A stretch of 64,000 bases of DNA from Furcasterigmium furcatum (taxonomy: Eukaryota; Ascomycota; Sordariomycetes; Glomerellales; Plectosphaerellaceae). Both the position numbers and the translations under genes were made by a program. Position 1 is the first letter of the stretch; each line of letters begins with the position of its first letter. Under the pieces are notes generated by a model that did no database searches, had not been told where the DNA came from, and was given only the letters and a program-made list of their open reading frames with translations. The stretch spans positions 971,088-1,035,087 of the forward strand of contig BCIA01000005.1 of assembly GCA_001599815.1 (NCBI GenBank). Direction: 5' to 3'. This document shows positions 32,250 through 42,572 of the stretch, piece after piece.

Positions 32250-34083
32250 ATGGCCGACGAGAAGACCACCACCGCCCCCCAGCAGGGCGTCCCCGAAGAC
32301 AAGGAGGTGCACGCCACCGCCCATGACGAGGGACAGCCGACCACGGCCCTCGCCTCGGATGCGAAGCAGGCCGCCGCCGCCGAGCAGTCCATGTCCCTGC
32401 TGCAGGCCATCAAGACCTACCCCAAGGCCATCGGATGGTCCGTCCTCCTCTCCTCGACGCTGATCATGGAGGGGTACGACCTCGCCCTCTTCGGCAACCT
32501 GTACGGCAACCGCATGTTCAACGAGAAGTTCGGCGAGTGGCACGAGGCCAGCGAGAAATACGTCGTCTCGGCCGCCTGGCAGTCCGGCATCTCCAACGGC
32601 GCCCGCGCCGGCGAGATCTTCGGCCTCATCTTCGCGGGCTGGATGGCCGACCGCTGGGGCTACCGCTGGACCACCATCATCAACCTGTGGATGATGATCG
32701 GCTTCATCTTCATCCTCTTCTTCGCGCCCAACGTCCAGGTCCTGGTCGTCGGCGCCGTCCTCTGCGGTATCCCCTGGGGCGCGTTCCAGAGCGTCACGCC
32801 CGCGTACGCCTCCGAGGTCGCCCCCGTCACGCTGAGACCATTCCTGACAACCTTCATCAACATGTGCTGGGTCATCGGCCAGTTCCTTTCGGCCGCCGTC
32901 AACTTTGCGAGCATCAACCGCACTGATCGCTGGGCTTACATGATCCCCTTTGGCGTGCAGTGGGTGTGGCCCATTCCCATTCTCATCGGCCTCGCCTTTG
33001 CGCCTGAGTAAGTCTTTTTCTGTCTCTAATCACAACCCAATAGTCAGGGACTAATGTTCATTACCGTTCAGGTCTCCTTGGTGGTACATTCGCAAGAACA
33101 ACCGCGAAGCGGCCAAGAAGTCCCTGCTCCGCCTCACCGCCCGCAACCAGCCGAACTTCGACGTCGACGAGACCATCGCCATGATCGAGCACACCAACGA
33201 GATGGAGCGCCAGCTCAAGGAGGGTGTGCGCTACCGCGACTGCTTCCAAGGCACGGATCTGCGCCGTACAGAGGTTGTCGTTGGTTGCTGGATTGGTATG
33301 TTATCCTCTGTCTGACCCAACACTTTCATACAAGGTATCGCTAACTCTGGGTGTGTTAAAGTCCAAACGCTTGGTGGACAGAACATTATGGTATGCCGCT
33401 CTCTTATCCATCCGAATATATGTTGAACCCCGTGCTAACTCTCCCAGGGTTACTTCGCCTACTTCATGATCCAGGCCGGCCTCAGCTCCTCCAACTCCAT
33501 GGCCATGTCCATGGGCAACAGCGCGCTCGGCCTCGTCGGAACCGCAGGCTCCTGGTTTCTCATGAGCTACATCGGCCGCCGGACCATCCACTTCTCCGGC
33601 ATCTGCTCCCAGTTCGTCATCCTCGTCATCGTCGGCTCCCTCTCCTTCGCCGGCACCAACGCCTCGACCTGGGCCATCGGCGGCATGCTGCTCCTCTTCA
33701 CCTGCATCTACAACCTCGCCGTCGGCCCCGTGACCTACTCCCTCGTCTCGGAGCTCTCCTCGACGCGCCTCAAGAACAAGACGATCGTCCTCGCCCGCGC
33801 CGCGTACAACGCGAGCAACATCTTCGTCAACGTCATGACCAACTACCAGCTGTCCACCGCCGCGTGGAACTGGGGCCCGCGCGCCGCGTTCTTCTGGGCC
33901 GTCACCTGCTTCTGCTCCACGGTCTGGGTCTACTTCCGCCTGCCCGAGCCCAGGGGCAGGACATACGCGGAGCTGGATCTTCTCTTCGAGCACGGCGTCC
34001 CGGCGAGGAAGTTCGCCAAGACGAAGATTGACCCGTACTCCCAGGAGATCATGGATCAGAAGCGTCTGTCCACCGCCGAGTGA
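32250..34083 (+). CDS. MFS alpha-glucoside (maltose-permease-like) transporter
   Basis: Four exons, 32250-33007, 33072-33295, 33362-33390 and 33448-34083, 548 aa; the third exon is 29 nt and all phases agree. Twelve hydrophobic segments. The sugar-porter features are TLIMEGYDLALFGNLYG, GWMADRWGYRW, PAYASEVAPVTLR, PESPWWYIRKN, QTLGGQNIMGY, IGRR and RLPEPRGRTYAELD. The long hydrophilic N-terminus and the GYDLALFGNLY block are typical of fungal alpha-glucoside:H+ symporters of the MAL31/AGT1 type. It would import maltose-like sugars across the plasma membrane for the divergent alpha-glucosidase. Confidence 0.93.
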
Positions 34084-34889
34084 AGAACGATCAGCGGAAG
34101 AAAGGTTTCTCGAGGCCAGAAGCAAGTTTGTACTACTAGACCGGGTTGAAAGCGCCCAAGACTTTGAATGTGTTGTGGCTGCAGAAGAAAGTTCAGATAC
34201 AACCAATAAGGGACTCAATTCAGGGTTCAAGGATCAACGGTCGATAATCTAAATACCCAGGGTGTGCGAAGACCATCCAGACGCCAGCTCAGGTCAAGAC
34301 TTGAATAATTGACATGACCCCTCGGGCCCTCCCTCGACTTCAGAAAATCGAGACAGCCTCTTGCTCAACTGTGTCAAGCATACCTCATACTCCTCCTGAA
34401 TGTTGTCGCTGATGCTATGTATGGTGATCTGTGTGGCTCTCGTTCTCCCTTCCAAAGTTCCAACACGGGGTAACGCATCCAGGCAACCCCGTTGCTGCGT
34501 TGGCATCCCGGATGCACGGTTCGTGTTGGTGCTTGGCCGGCCAGGCCTCGGCCAATAGCTTTCGGTCTGAAACGGGTCGTGGCACACCGAGACTAGTGAG
34601 GGGATCAGAACACGGGCGTCAATGCAGATATATGATGGGGACGAACTGACAAAAGGCCCTTACGAGTTTTAGCCTATTGAAGAGCCCTGCATACGCATGA
34701 GGGATTAAATGCATGGAATCGTTGATTCGAAAGTAATGGAGGCCTTGTATTTCTAAGCATCTCGAGTACGTAGTCCTACAAGTAGTACACGGACGGGCGC
34801 CCACACCGACCACCGAGGAGACACACCGAAACATCGTCGCATTACACCGAAGCGCATCTCACTTACTTCTTCTCGCTCAATTTGCCACA
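34084..34889. other. Intergenic, 0.8 kb
   Basis: 3' flank of the transporter and 5' flank of the SDR gene. No gene, repeat or RNA recognised. Confidence 0.5.
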
Positions 34890-35877
34890 ATGTCGGTTTA
34901 CGTCATCACCGGAACTTCGAGAGGAATTGGGGTGAGTTCATCCCCTGCCGCGATGCATCATCTGTGCTGAACCTAGGCAAGTTCGAGGCGGTTCGGCAAA
35001 TCTCAGAGGATGCCGGCAACCTGGTCATCGGCCTCGTCCGTGACAAGGCCGCAACCCAGGAGAAGGTAGCGGCAGAGCTGGGAGACCGGCCCAACGTCCA
35101 CATCCTCCACGGCGACCTCACCAGCTACGATAGTCTGAAGCAGGCCGCTGCCGACACGGCGAACATCGTTGGCGAGCGCGGCGTCGACTATCTGGTCGCC
35201 AACGGGGCTTACTTCCCCCTCTTCGACGCCTATGACCCCATCGGCGTGTTGTACGTTACACTGCTCCCCTCTCATTCATCGGCTGATACTCACCTGTGAT
35301 CAACAGGGCCAACAAGATCGAAGAGCTGGAGGATGTTGCATCGAAATTCACCCAGACCAACATCATCGGCAACATCCACCTCTTCAACCTCTTCCTCCCT
35401 CTCATCCTGAAGGGCAGGGTCAAGAAGGTCATCGCGATTTCCAGCGGCCATGCCGACCTCGACTTGATCAACAACGTCGGCATCGAGGTCAGCGCCCTGT
35501 ACTCCGCCTTCAAGGCGGCCACCAACGTCATCGTGGCCAAGTTCAGCGCGCAGTACAAGAAGGACGGCGTGCTCTTCATGAGTATGAGCCCGGGTGCGGT
35601 GGACGTTGGTCATTACGACAGCGGTGAGCATCCCCGTTCCTATACAAACGAATATCATTCGGACTGATGCTGATGCGTGCCCGCAGCCACTCCGGAGCAG
35701 ATGGAGGGCTTGTCGGCCCTCATGGGCCAGTTCGTGAGCTATGCGCCCGACTTCAAGGGTATGATCTCCGTGGAGGAGTGCATCCGACAGATAAGGTCGA
35801 CCTGGGAGAAAGCAAGCATCGAGGATGGGTTCGGCGGTGCATTCGTGTCGCACTACGGAGACAAGCAGTGGCTGTAA
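34890..35877 (+). CDS. Short-chain dehydrogenase/reductase
   Basis: Four exons, 34890-34931, 34982-35250, 35307-35623 and 35687-35877, 272 aa. The second exon is read from an AAG acceptor, needed to join GTSRGIG to FEAVRQIS as in close relatives. Classical SDR features: nucleotide-binding TGTSRGIG at residues 8-14, DLTSYDSL, VANGAYF in place of NNAG, ISSGHAD with the catalytic Ser, and YSAFKAA (YxxxK). The protein is soluble and uses NAD(P)H; the substrate is unknown. No neighbour points to a pathway. Confidence 0.9.
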
Positions 35878-35892
35878 TGCCGGTTCCAAGGC

Positions 35893-36800
35893 TTAGATAC
35901 TCACATTCAATGAGAATCCCCTCAGGGAGACGTGGTTCATTCCCGCCATCCCCAAGATGCCATGAGGGAGGTCTTCCCAGACCAAAGGGTGACTCGCAAG
36001 ACCGGCGACTGTGGCCTCACAGACCGCTGCAACGTCCCGGCTGTCCCATACCCCCTCTCTCCTATTCATCGAGCGCAGGAGCTTGATGCATCGCCTCTGG
36101 ACTGCGGAATCCCCCGAAGCCATGCAGATGTACCACAAGGTCCACACTATGTCCCCGTCGAAGGTAAACACCGGGCGTCCCGTATCCCGCCAGTGGTTCA
36201 AAACGTGCGTTCCATTCCGACAGAGCAGAGCCGGCGTGGATCTTTGCATTCATCCTGACCCAGGAGGATGTAGATGTTCATTGATTCTCGAACCGAGCCA
36301 CGTGGCGAGCAGGGGTGAAAAGGTCACCAGCTTTGGGTGTGAAACCGAGGATGCCGTCTCCCTCCATATCGTCGTGTAGAAAGCGCGTTCAATGTCTCGA
36401 AAACGTAATTCGGCTTCTCTGACGGTCGAAAACGGCTCCTGAGTCCTGTCGACGTCGGCCGGGGGACAGTCGAACAGCAAGTCGGAAAAGAGATCGACGC
36501 CGAGGTATATCGACAGATATTGCCCAAACCGGTGGACCATGTCCATAATGACATGCAAGAGGCCGTCGAGGCTACCCCGGCCAATGGGTCCTAGAGCAGC
36601 GCCATGCGCCTGCTTCGAGCGGAAGAGCCTGATGATCTCGCAGCCTGCGCGTAGATGCCGGCGTGAGTCTCTGATGTTGGTATCAAGATACTAAATAATA
36701 AAAATACTTGCTACTCTGAAGTTAGTCTCTGGCCGTTCAAGGGCATGGGTGGGCCACTTGACACACCTAGTGACACAGCCTGTCCTGACTTTGGGCGCGC
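35893..36800 (-). pseudogene. Broken Zn2Cys6 regulator
   Basis: The C-terminal part is clear: HVIMDMVHRFGQYLSIYLG, then an in-frame TGA at 36250-36252, then on in the same frame to WRDTGRPVFTFDGDIVWTLW and RRCIKLLRSMNRREGVWDS, a pattern typical of C-terminal ends of fungal C6 regulators. Upstream (36740-36800) the sequence reads KVRTGCVT then RCVKW, a recognisable but damaged zinc-cluster start with missing cysteines, and only about 100 bp separate it from the C-terminal part, with stops between. I conclude a decayed gene, not a working regulator. An unusual intron spanning the stop cannot be fully excluded. Confidence 0.65.
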
Positions 36801-37246
36801 TGGACCGCGTCTGCCTCCGCCGCCCGTCGGAGCAGGACGACAGACGGGCCATTCCGAAGTGTGAGCCTCTTCCCGAGTTCCGATCCAGGCTTCTGCACAT
36901 GCAAGGATTTGGATCGAAACGAACTTGGCGCACGTGGGGGTCTCAGGCGTTACTGCTATCCGAAATGGGCGCATAGTCCGATATCTAGGACTGCTACTAC
37001 TACCCAGCGCCAGCTGTGCCCTTTTGCCAAGTCAGATTTAATTTCTACCACGTCGCCCGACCTTTCTGGACCTCACTGTGCCGCAATAATGATTGGGGTC
37101 ATTTCGCCGCGAGCGAGGGGCACAGCACCTCTATAAATGTGAAAGTCCAATCCCATGCTCACCGCACACTGCTCAGCATCCCCGCTCCTCCCTTCCTCCT
37201 CTCTTCTCGCTCATCCACTGCCGCGACATTCTCCCTCAGACTCATC
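36801..37246. other. Intergenic, promoter of the Ecp2-like gene
   Basis: No gene. A TATA box lies at its right end. Confidence 0.5.
37132..37138 (+). promoter_or_regulatory. TATA box of the Ecp2-like gene
   Basis: TATAAAT in CTCTATAAATGTG, 115 bp upstream of the ATG at 37247. Confidence 0.55.
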
Positions 37247-38038
37247 ATGTTGGCCGCGTCCCTGTTGACGGCTCTGGCCACTGCCGTATCCATGGTGGTG
37301 GCTGTGCCGTTTGCTCCCGAGTCAACGGACGAGGTGATCCTGTTCAAGCGCGACAGCGTGCTCACGCCCCGGGACCGCGAGCTGGCCGAGTTGCACCACG
37401 TCAACGTCACCGAGAGTAAGTGGCAATACATCTAGTCTCGTCCGCATAGTCATGAAGCTCCTGCTGACTCTCCCCTAGTGTGGAAGCACTCGGTCATCAA
37501 GCGAGCCGACGGCGATGACACCACCATCTGGGTTCATAACAGCTACGTGGAAGAGGCCGAGGGCGTGGAAAAGCGCCAGACGAAGCTGTGGCACACAGGA
37601 CTCTCAGGCGGACGGACCGACAACTGCGGCCACAGCAACTTTGTCGGCGACACCGGCCCCGGGGCGCCCTTCACGGGCGGCATCCAGCACATGGCGCGCT
37701 GGGGCGCCAGCGCCGACGGCCACTTCTTCGTTAACGGCAGCCAAAACCGCACGTGGTGGATCCTCGTCGTCGCCGGCTCCAACAGCGGCGCCAACGCAAG
37801 CTTCCAGGCGCGCGCGAGCATAGCCAACGTGGGCTGGTACATCAGGGTTGGCGCTCGCGATGTCGGCGACCTCTCGCGCGACACGAACAACATGTTTGCG
37901 CGCAAGTTTGGGAACAGCTGGAGGGCACGCGCGCGGGGTCACATGGAGTGCAAGAGGGCAGAACCGTTCCCGTTGCCTGGCATGCCCGGCATTTTTGTCG
38001 AGTGGCGCGTCGACGGAGTGGATCAGCGGGCGGAGTAG
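37247..38038 (+). CDS. Secreted Ecp2/Hce2-like protein with Kex2 propeptide
   Basis: Two exons, 37247-37415 and 37479-38038, 242 aa; donor GTAAGT, acceptor CCCTAG, phase kept. Signal peptide MLAASLLTALATAVSMVVAVP, then a propeptide with three KR sites (LFKRDS, IKRADG, VEKRQT); the last probably frees the mature domain. The mature start resembles the Hce2 (homologues of Cladosporium Ecp2) pattern: DNCGHSNFVGDTGPGAPFTGG, a Trp-rich strand, then IRVGARDVGDLSRD...F. However, the second and third conserved cysteines of that family are Gly and Ser here. So an Ecp2-like fold is plausible, not certain. Such proteins are secreted effectors or antimicrobial proteins in fungi; role here unknown. Confidence 0.6.
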
Positions 38039-38425
38039 TTCTCAAGTACTGAGGACGCTGGAGGGGATGTTCAGGCGAGACTTCTCCGTTGTGGGTGCCA
38101 AAAGATCAAATCCGCGAGGTGGCCTGTGGCTGGGCTGAGTCGTTTTCTGGCTCAACATAAGTACTACTACAGTATTGAATCGGCTTGGGTACCTTTAGTT
38201 GTGTGATCCTTCTCCCGCCCCACGGGTTGTCCATTCCGCAGTGTTCCGAGTCCAGTCTTCAGATGTTAAACGGCTTCAAAGTGAGACCAGCTGGAGCAGC
38301 TGAAAACGAACGGTTTCTTTATCAAATTCTTGCATTAATTGTGGCTAAGAGTGTCTGACGGTTTGTAAGGCCAGAGAGTGTCAACAGCCGGTGAGCCTGT
38401 ACTGACCACCCTGTTCCCCTTGCAG

Positions 38426-39126
38426 ATAACCAGAAGCTCGCCGAGTCGCTCGCAGGCGGAAGCCTCCGGAAGCTGACCATCTTCGAAAACTTCAACGAAA
38501 AATACCCACATGTCGTTGCAGGCACCGATAAGTCCATTCGGGTGCCGACCCATTCCGTCAGCAAGCAGCTTGCGAGGGCCAGCCTGCAGCTTGAGGTGCT
38601 GTCCGCCTCATTCATGGTCGACGCCAGCTACTTCTTCAAGGCCCGCAAAGCTTCCTGGAAGTGGCAGAACTTGACGTCGCTGGCGCTGACCGCGAGGGTG
38701 CTGGCTCCCGGTGCCCGCATTGATCATATTGACAATATGCTGGTGGATGCTGCCGACGCCGCCTTGAAGATGCCGTTGCTCCAAACGATGGAAATATGGA
38801 ACGGCAGAGAGGGCCTGGCGATGCTATTCCGCTACCAAAGGCCCCGAGACCCGGACTCAGCTGTCGTCACCTTGCGGGGGACATTCCAGCTCACTCTCAG
38901 TCCCGTCGTTACTCGGGCTTGGGATGCAGTTGCGCTCCGGCATCGCCACGGCAGACCAGGCAGAGTTGTCTTCGAGAGCAGCTTGGTCGATGCTGGAATC
39001 GTCGGATCCCACGGCGATGCGATCTGTCATCTGGGACTGTCCACGCAGGTGATCAGGCCCGTGTCGCTTCTGCAGATCCTCAAGGAGCACCAGTCTCGGG
39101 CGGGAGTCTACGATGGGCGGATGTAA
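38426..39126 (+). pseudogene. 5'-truncated DUF6546 (F-box-associated) gene
   Basis: From an AG at 38424-38425 the frame is open to the stop at 39126 (about 232 codons) and matches the C-terminal DUF6546 domain of fungal F-box proteins: SLRKLTIFENFNEKY, LEVLSASFMVDASYFF, WQNLTSLALTARVL, MPLLQTMEIWNGREG and VIGSHGDAICHLGL-like ending. The N-terminal F-box half, normally 250 or more residues upstream, is missing: the Ecp2-like gene ends only 390 bp before. It therefore looks like a remnant. Translation from a downstream alternative start (none is well placed) is the alternative. Confidence 0.65.
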
Positions 39127-39489
39127 TCAGCCTGGCATTGCAGAGGCAATTCTTGGCAGTGAATCGACCGTCCAGGGGGTCAGGGCCTCAAGGGGCCATG
39201 ATCGACAGCGAAGACATCAGGCCGCTAAACAAATCGGGTATCGCAGGTCGTCTTGTTCTCACTGCACCTACCTATGTAGAATGATCGTTTAGAGTACCAA
39301 TCACAATTGCGGACTAGTGCTCCCGTCAGCAGTAACAGCCGAATCGCTGTCAGCATCGCGTGTGCAACTTCATCCTCATAAATAACCGCTGATCCCTCCT
39401 TCGCGGTCATTCTGCGACTCATCCCTCCAGCACCCATCTTTCAACAGCCATCAGTCATACGCCGCTGCCAAAGCAAAACGGAATACAAG
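39127..39489. other. Intergenic
   Basis: 363 bp between the DUF6546 remnant and the DUF7704 gene. Nothing recognised. Confidence 0.5.
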
Positions 39490-39957
39490 ATGGCCCCGCC
39501 GAACGTCCACAGCTTCTACCGCATCTGGTTCACCTGGGTAGACCCCGCGGTCCTCGCCCTGACCATCGTCGGCGTCCTCAAAGACCCGACCCTCTTGACC
39601 GACCCCTTCGTCCCGGTCGCTGTCGCCCGCCCCGACCCGCTGATGGGTTTCCTCTTCCACCAAATCGCCGCGCTCTACGGTTTCGTCGGCCTCATCCATG
39701 CCGGCCTTCAGCGTGCCAGCCCGGACATCATCGTCTGGAACTGGATCCAGGGCGCCACTTTCGCCGTCGACATTGCCCTGCTCGGAAGCAGCTACGCCAC
39801 CCTTCAGCAACAGGGTCGTTTGGACGTGGGTGACGTCCGCGGCGCGGAGTGGGGGAGCATTGGGTTTACGGCGCTTGTTGCAGTGATCAGGGGGTTCTTC
39901 TTGTTGGGCGTTGGCAACGGGAGATCTACTGCGTCGGCAGGGAAGAAGCGGGCTTGA
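39490..39957 (+). CDS. Small four-helix membrane protein, DUF7704-like
   Basis: 155 aa, intronless, ATG at 39490. About four hydrophobic segments: WVDPAVLALTIVGVL, FHQIAALYGFVGLIHAGL, WIQGATFAVDIALLGSSY and IGFTALVAVIRGFFLLGV, with a short basic tail. The pattern SFYRIWFTWVDP at the start and a Pro-rich first loop fit the fungal DUF7704 family. Function is unknown for the family; an endomembrane location is assumed. Confidence 0.7.
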   Translation: MAPPNVHSFYRIWFTWVDPAVLALTIVGVLKDPTLLTDPFVPVAVARPDPLMGFLFHQIAALYGFVGLIHAGLQRASPDIIVWNWIQGATFAVDIALLGSSYATLQQQGRLDVGDVRGAEWGSIGFTALVAVIRGFFLLGVGNGRSTASAGKKRA

Positions 39958-40416
39958 GGATATGGTGTCTTGATTCATCCATCGGACTTTGTCGTCAGGT
40001 CGAACATCTTTTAAGAGTTCGCACAGTCCGTCCGGTCTGTCGCCAAATCAGCGCCTGTTCTATGATCTATGCCCGCCCTGCATGGTTACGAATAGCCCAG
40101 ACAACAGCATCAGTTCGGGATGTTTCGTCCAGCGTGCCGCCAAATAGACCAGATGAGTTACTTGTAAATGCCGGTGTGCCATATCGTCCATGAGCCAGTT
40201 GCGACACGGTCCAGCCAGACCAACATCCAGATGTTATCTCGGCAGGCTCTAGAACTTGAGCTCAGTCTCCCCTAGATTCAGCAGCTTGGGGACCAGACAC
40301 CTATCCGCGCGCATTTAGATCCCTAAGTGCGCTCCCAACATTCAGATCTATACTTGGCCAGGCTCACTGGCGGTTCAAACAGTACTTTACAAAGCGGCTC
40401 AAGACCATGAAGTTAA
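39958..40416. other. Intergenic between convergent genes
   Basis: 3' flanks only; nothing recognised. Confidence 0.5.
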
Positions 40417-41625
40417 TCATACGTTTGAGGGTGACCGGGGTGAGCTGCCCCATGATCGAGCAGTCTTTCGTTCCTCAACAAGGATGTTAACAGCCGGGAT
40501 GCATGAGCAGACTATCCCAATAGTCAACTCCGTCATTCTCATCGCCATGTCAGTTCTCGTCTGAAGCCAAAGAGTTGTGGAACTGTGACTTACGTCGTGA
40601 CAAGCAGTAAGGAAATCCACCAAGTGCTATCTGTGTTGTACATATGCACAGCGACGAGAACGAGCCGCCACATCGTGAGTCCAACGGCAATGCCACCGAT
40701 ACCCATCACCAAGACAATCTTGACCTTCTTCGCGAAGGGTAGTCGCATCGACCAGGCCAGGGGTATCGGGGCCAACAGTATCACCGTGTCGGTAATGACG
40801 GCGATTGACGTGTCTGCAAGGTACAGTTTTGGCAGACTCGCGCATTTCCCATGGACGCTCGGGTCCCATAATGCGTGTATGGGGATGCAGACAATGATTT
40901 TCAAAACCTCAATGACGATGTAGCCGACCAGCAAGGCGCCGATGCCGATGTAAATGGCCGTAGAAACGCCTCTCCTGACATGGAATATGCGGGCGATGAG
41001 CAGTAGCAGGGAGACTTTGGTGAAGAAAGCGGCCGGGCAGTACAGCGCCGAGGCGACATATAACCACTTCAGGGGTCAGCAAACCAGCACGACAGGGTCT
41101 GGTGATGACGGACACGTGACGGGGAGGGCGGGCAACTCACCTGTAAGTATTTCGAGAAAGATTCCGGCGAGATGTCCCAAGCATGAAGACCGACGCCGTA
41201 ACGGACCACTGTCAGAAATATGAGCATGGTGCGTCAAATCTTCCAGGAAGGGGGTCATACTCATGATGGCGCAAACACCAATTGCTATAAGCAAAACCTA
41301 CACCACCTTTTGTCAGCGGCCGCATTCTCCATGGGACTTCTTGGTGAACGGGTTTACCCAAGCGAAAGCAGACGATACTAGATGATGTTGGGTCAGTGAC
41401 ATCCAAACATGGACGAGTTGTGGGATGAGCGATGTGCGTACCATCTTCCGCCAGTATCGCTTGAGTGATTCGAAGACGGACGTAAACTCGTGTGAGGAAA
41501 AACGCGGTTGCCAGCCCAATAAAAGCGATGGTGACGCCGAGCGCCAGTTGCTGTCTGGCACCAAAGGGCTGGTTGAGGTTTGGTGTAACGCCCGGCGGTG
41601 GGGGAATCGCACCCTCGAAGCTCAT
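40417..41625 (-). CDS. Fungal rhodopsin-domain (Pth11-like) membrane protein
   Basis: Six proposed exons, 41625-41442, 41377-41358, 41297-41261, 41208-41141, 41066-40594 and 40555-40417, 306 aa. The second exon is only 20 nt and the last intron 38 nt, so the exact model is uncertain, but the frame is continuous. Seven hydrophobic segments; the core VRYGVGLHAWDI, FTKVSLLLLIARIF, CIPIHALWDPSVHGKC, PKLYLADTSIAVITD and WRLVLVAVHMYNTDSTW is the hallmark of the fungal rhodopsin domain (integral membrane, Pth11-like without CFEM). The Cys residues near the third loop are conserved. These are plasma-membrane receptor-like proteins of mostly unknown ligand. Confidence 0.82.
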
Positions 41626-42572
41626 TGTTGCATTGGAGGCCCTATGAGGACACCTCCGTCCCAGGATATCCCATTGTGTATTATTCCCTTTCTTTCGTGG
41701 GAACTTCGTCGTATACACTGACGAGACCGGGAAATTTGTTGGAATGTTGTTGATAATTAAAGGCGGTGGGGGAGGTCGCAGAATCTGAATCCCTCATCAA
41801 CCTGGAGAGCCCGCGATACAGACTTCAGCCATGATGTCACAGCATCCTTTTCCGCCGAACAAAGGCCACACAATCGACTGATACGGGGGGATTGGGAGGC
41901 GCTAGGCCTAAAGAACGGCAGGGACCCGGGAAACTGGGCGCAGGTCGGTCGACAGCCGATCGAACCTAAGCTGCTGGGGCGCCCTGTCGCCCCGGGAAGT
42001 GGGTGTGAATGGGCGTCCAGATGCAGTGAGCTTGACTCGCGCAAGTCGAGTTCGGGAGAGGTACTCAGCCCAACTACCGTACCAGAGTGAGGACATCGAC
42101 AACCGCCCAGCTACAGGGTCCCGGGGGGATCGAGCTTAAGGTTCTCGATGGTTGAAGAAAATGGCTGAATTCGAGATCGGCTCAGTACCAAGCCCACTTC
42201 GCTACCGCAACGGCATCGCCGGCGCCGTTGAACCCCTTTTTGAAATGCCGACATCTGGTGTTGTGGGGGACTGAAGTACCCAATGTGCGATGTTTCGGTG
42301 CCGCCGCCGTCGTCCATGCTTGTCAGCAAATCAAACTCCCCTAGCAGGCCTTGGCAGACGTCCCAGCACCGCCGTGCGGGGTGAGCCAACAGCGGCGGTC
42401 GCTTGAAGTCACCAGCCACATCCTTGGCACATGCATGGAATTCGGCGCAACACCGAGCCGCCAGAGAACCAACTGCCGCGCAATCTGGCCTGGTCAGACA
42501 ACCATCTGGGGCGCGGACGGCCGCCGTCCTCATCGCGCCCACCCTCAGCTTGAGAAGAGCTATCGAGACAAC
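41626..42572. other. Intergenic between divergent genes
   Basis: 5' flanks of the rhodopsin-like gene and the F-box gene. The open frame of the F-box gene extends back to 42351 without a good start; no other gene seen. Confidence 0.5.
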
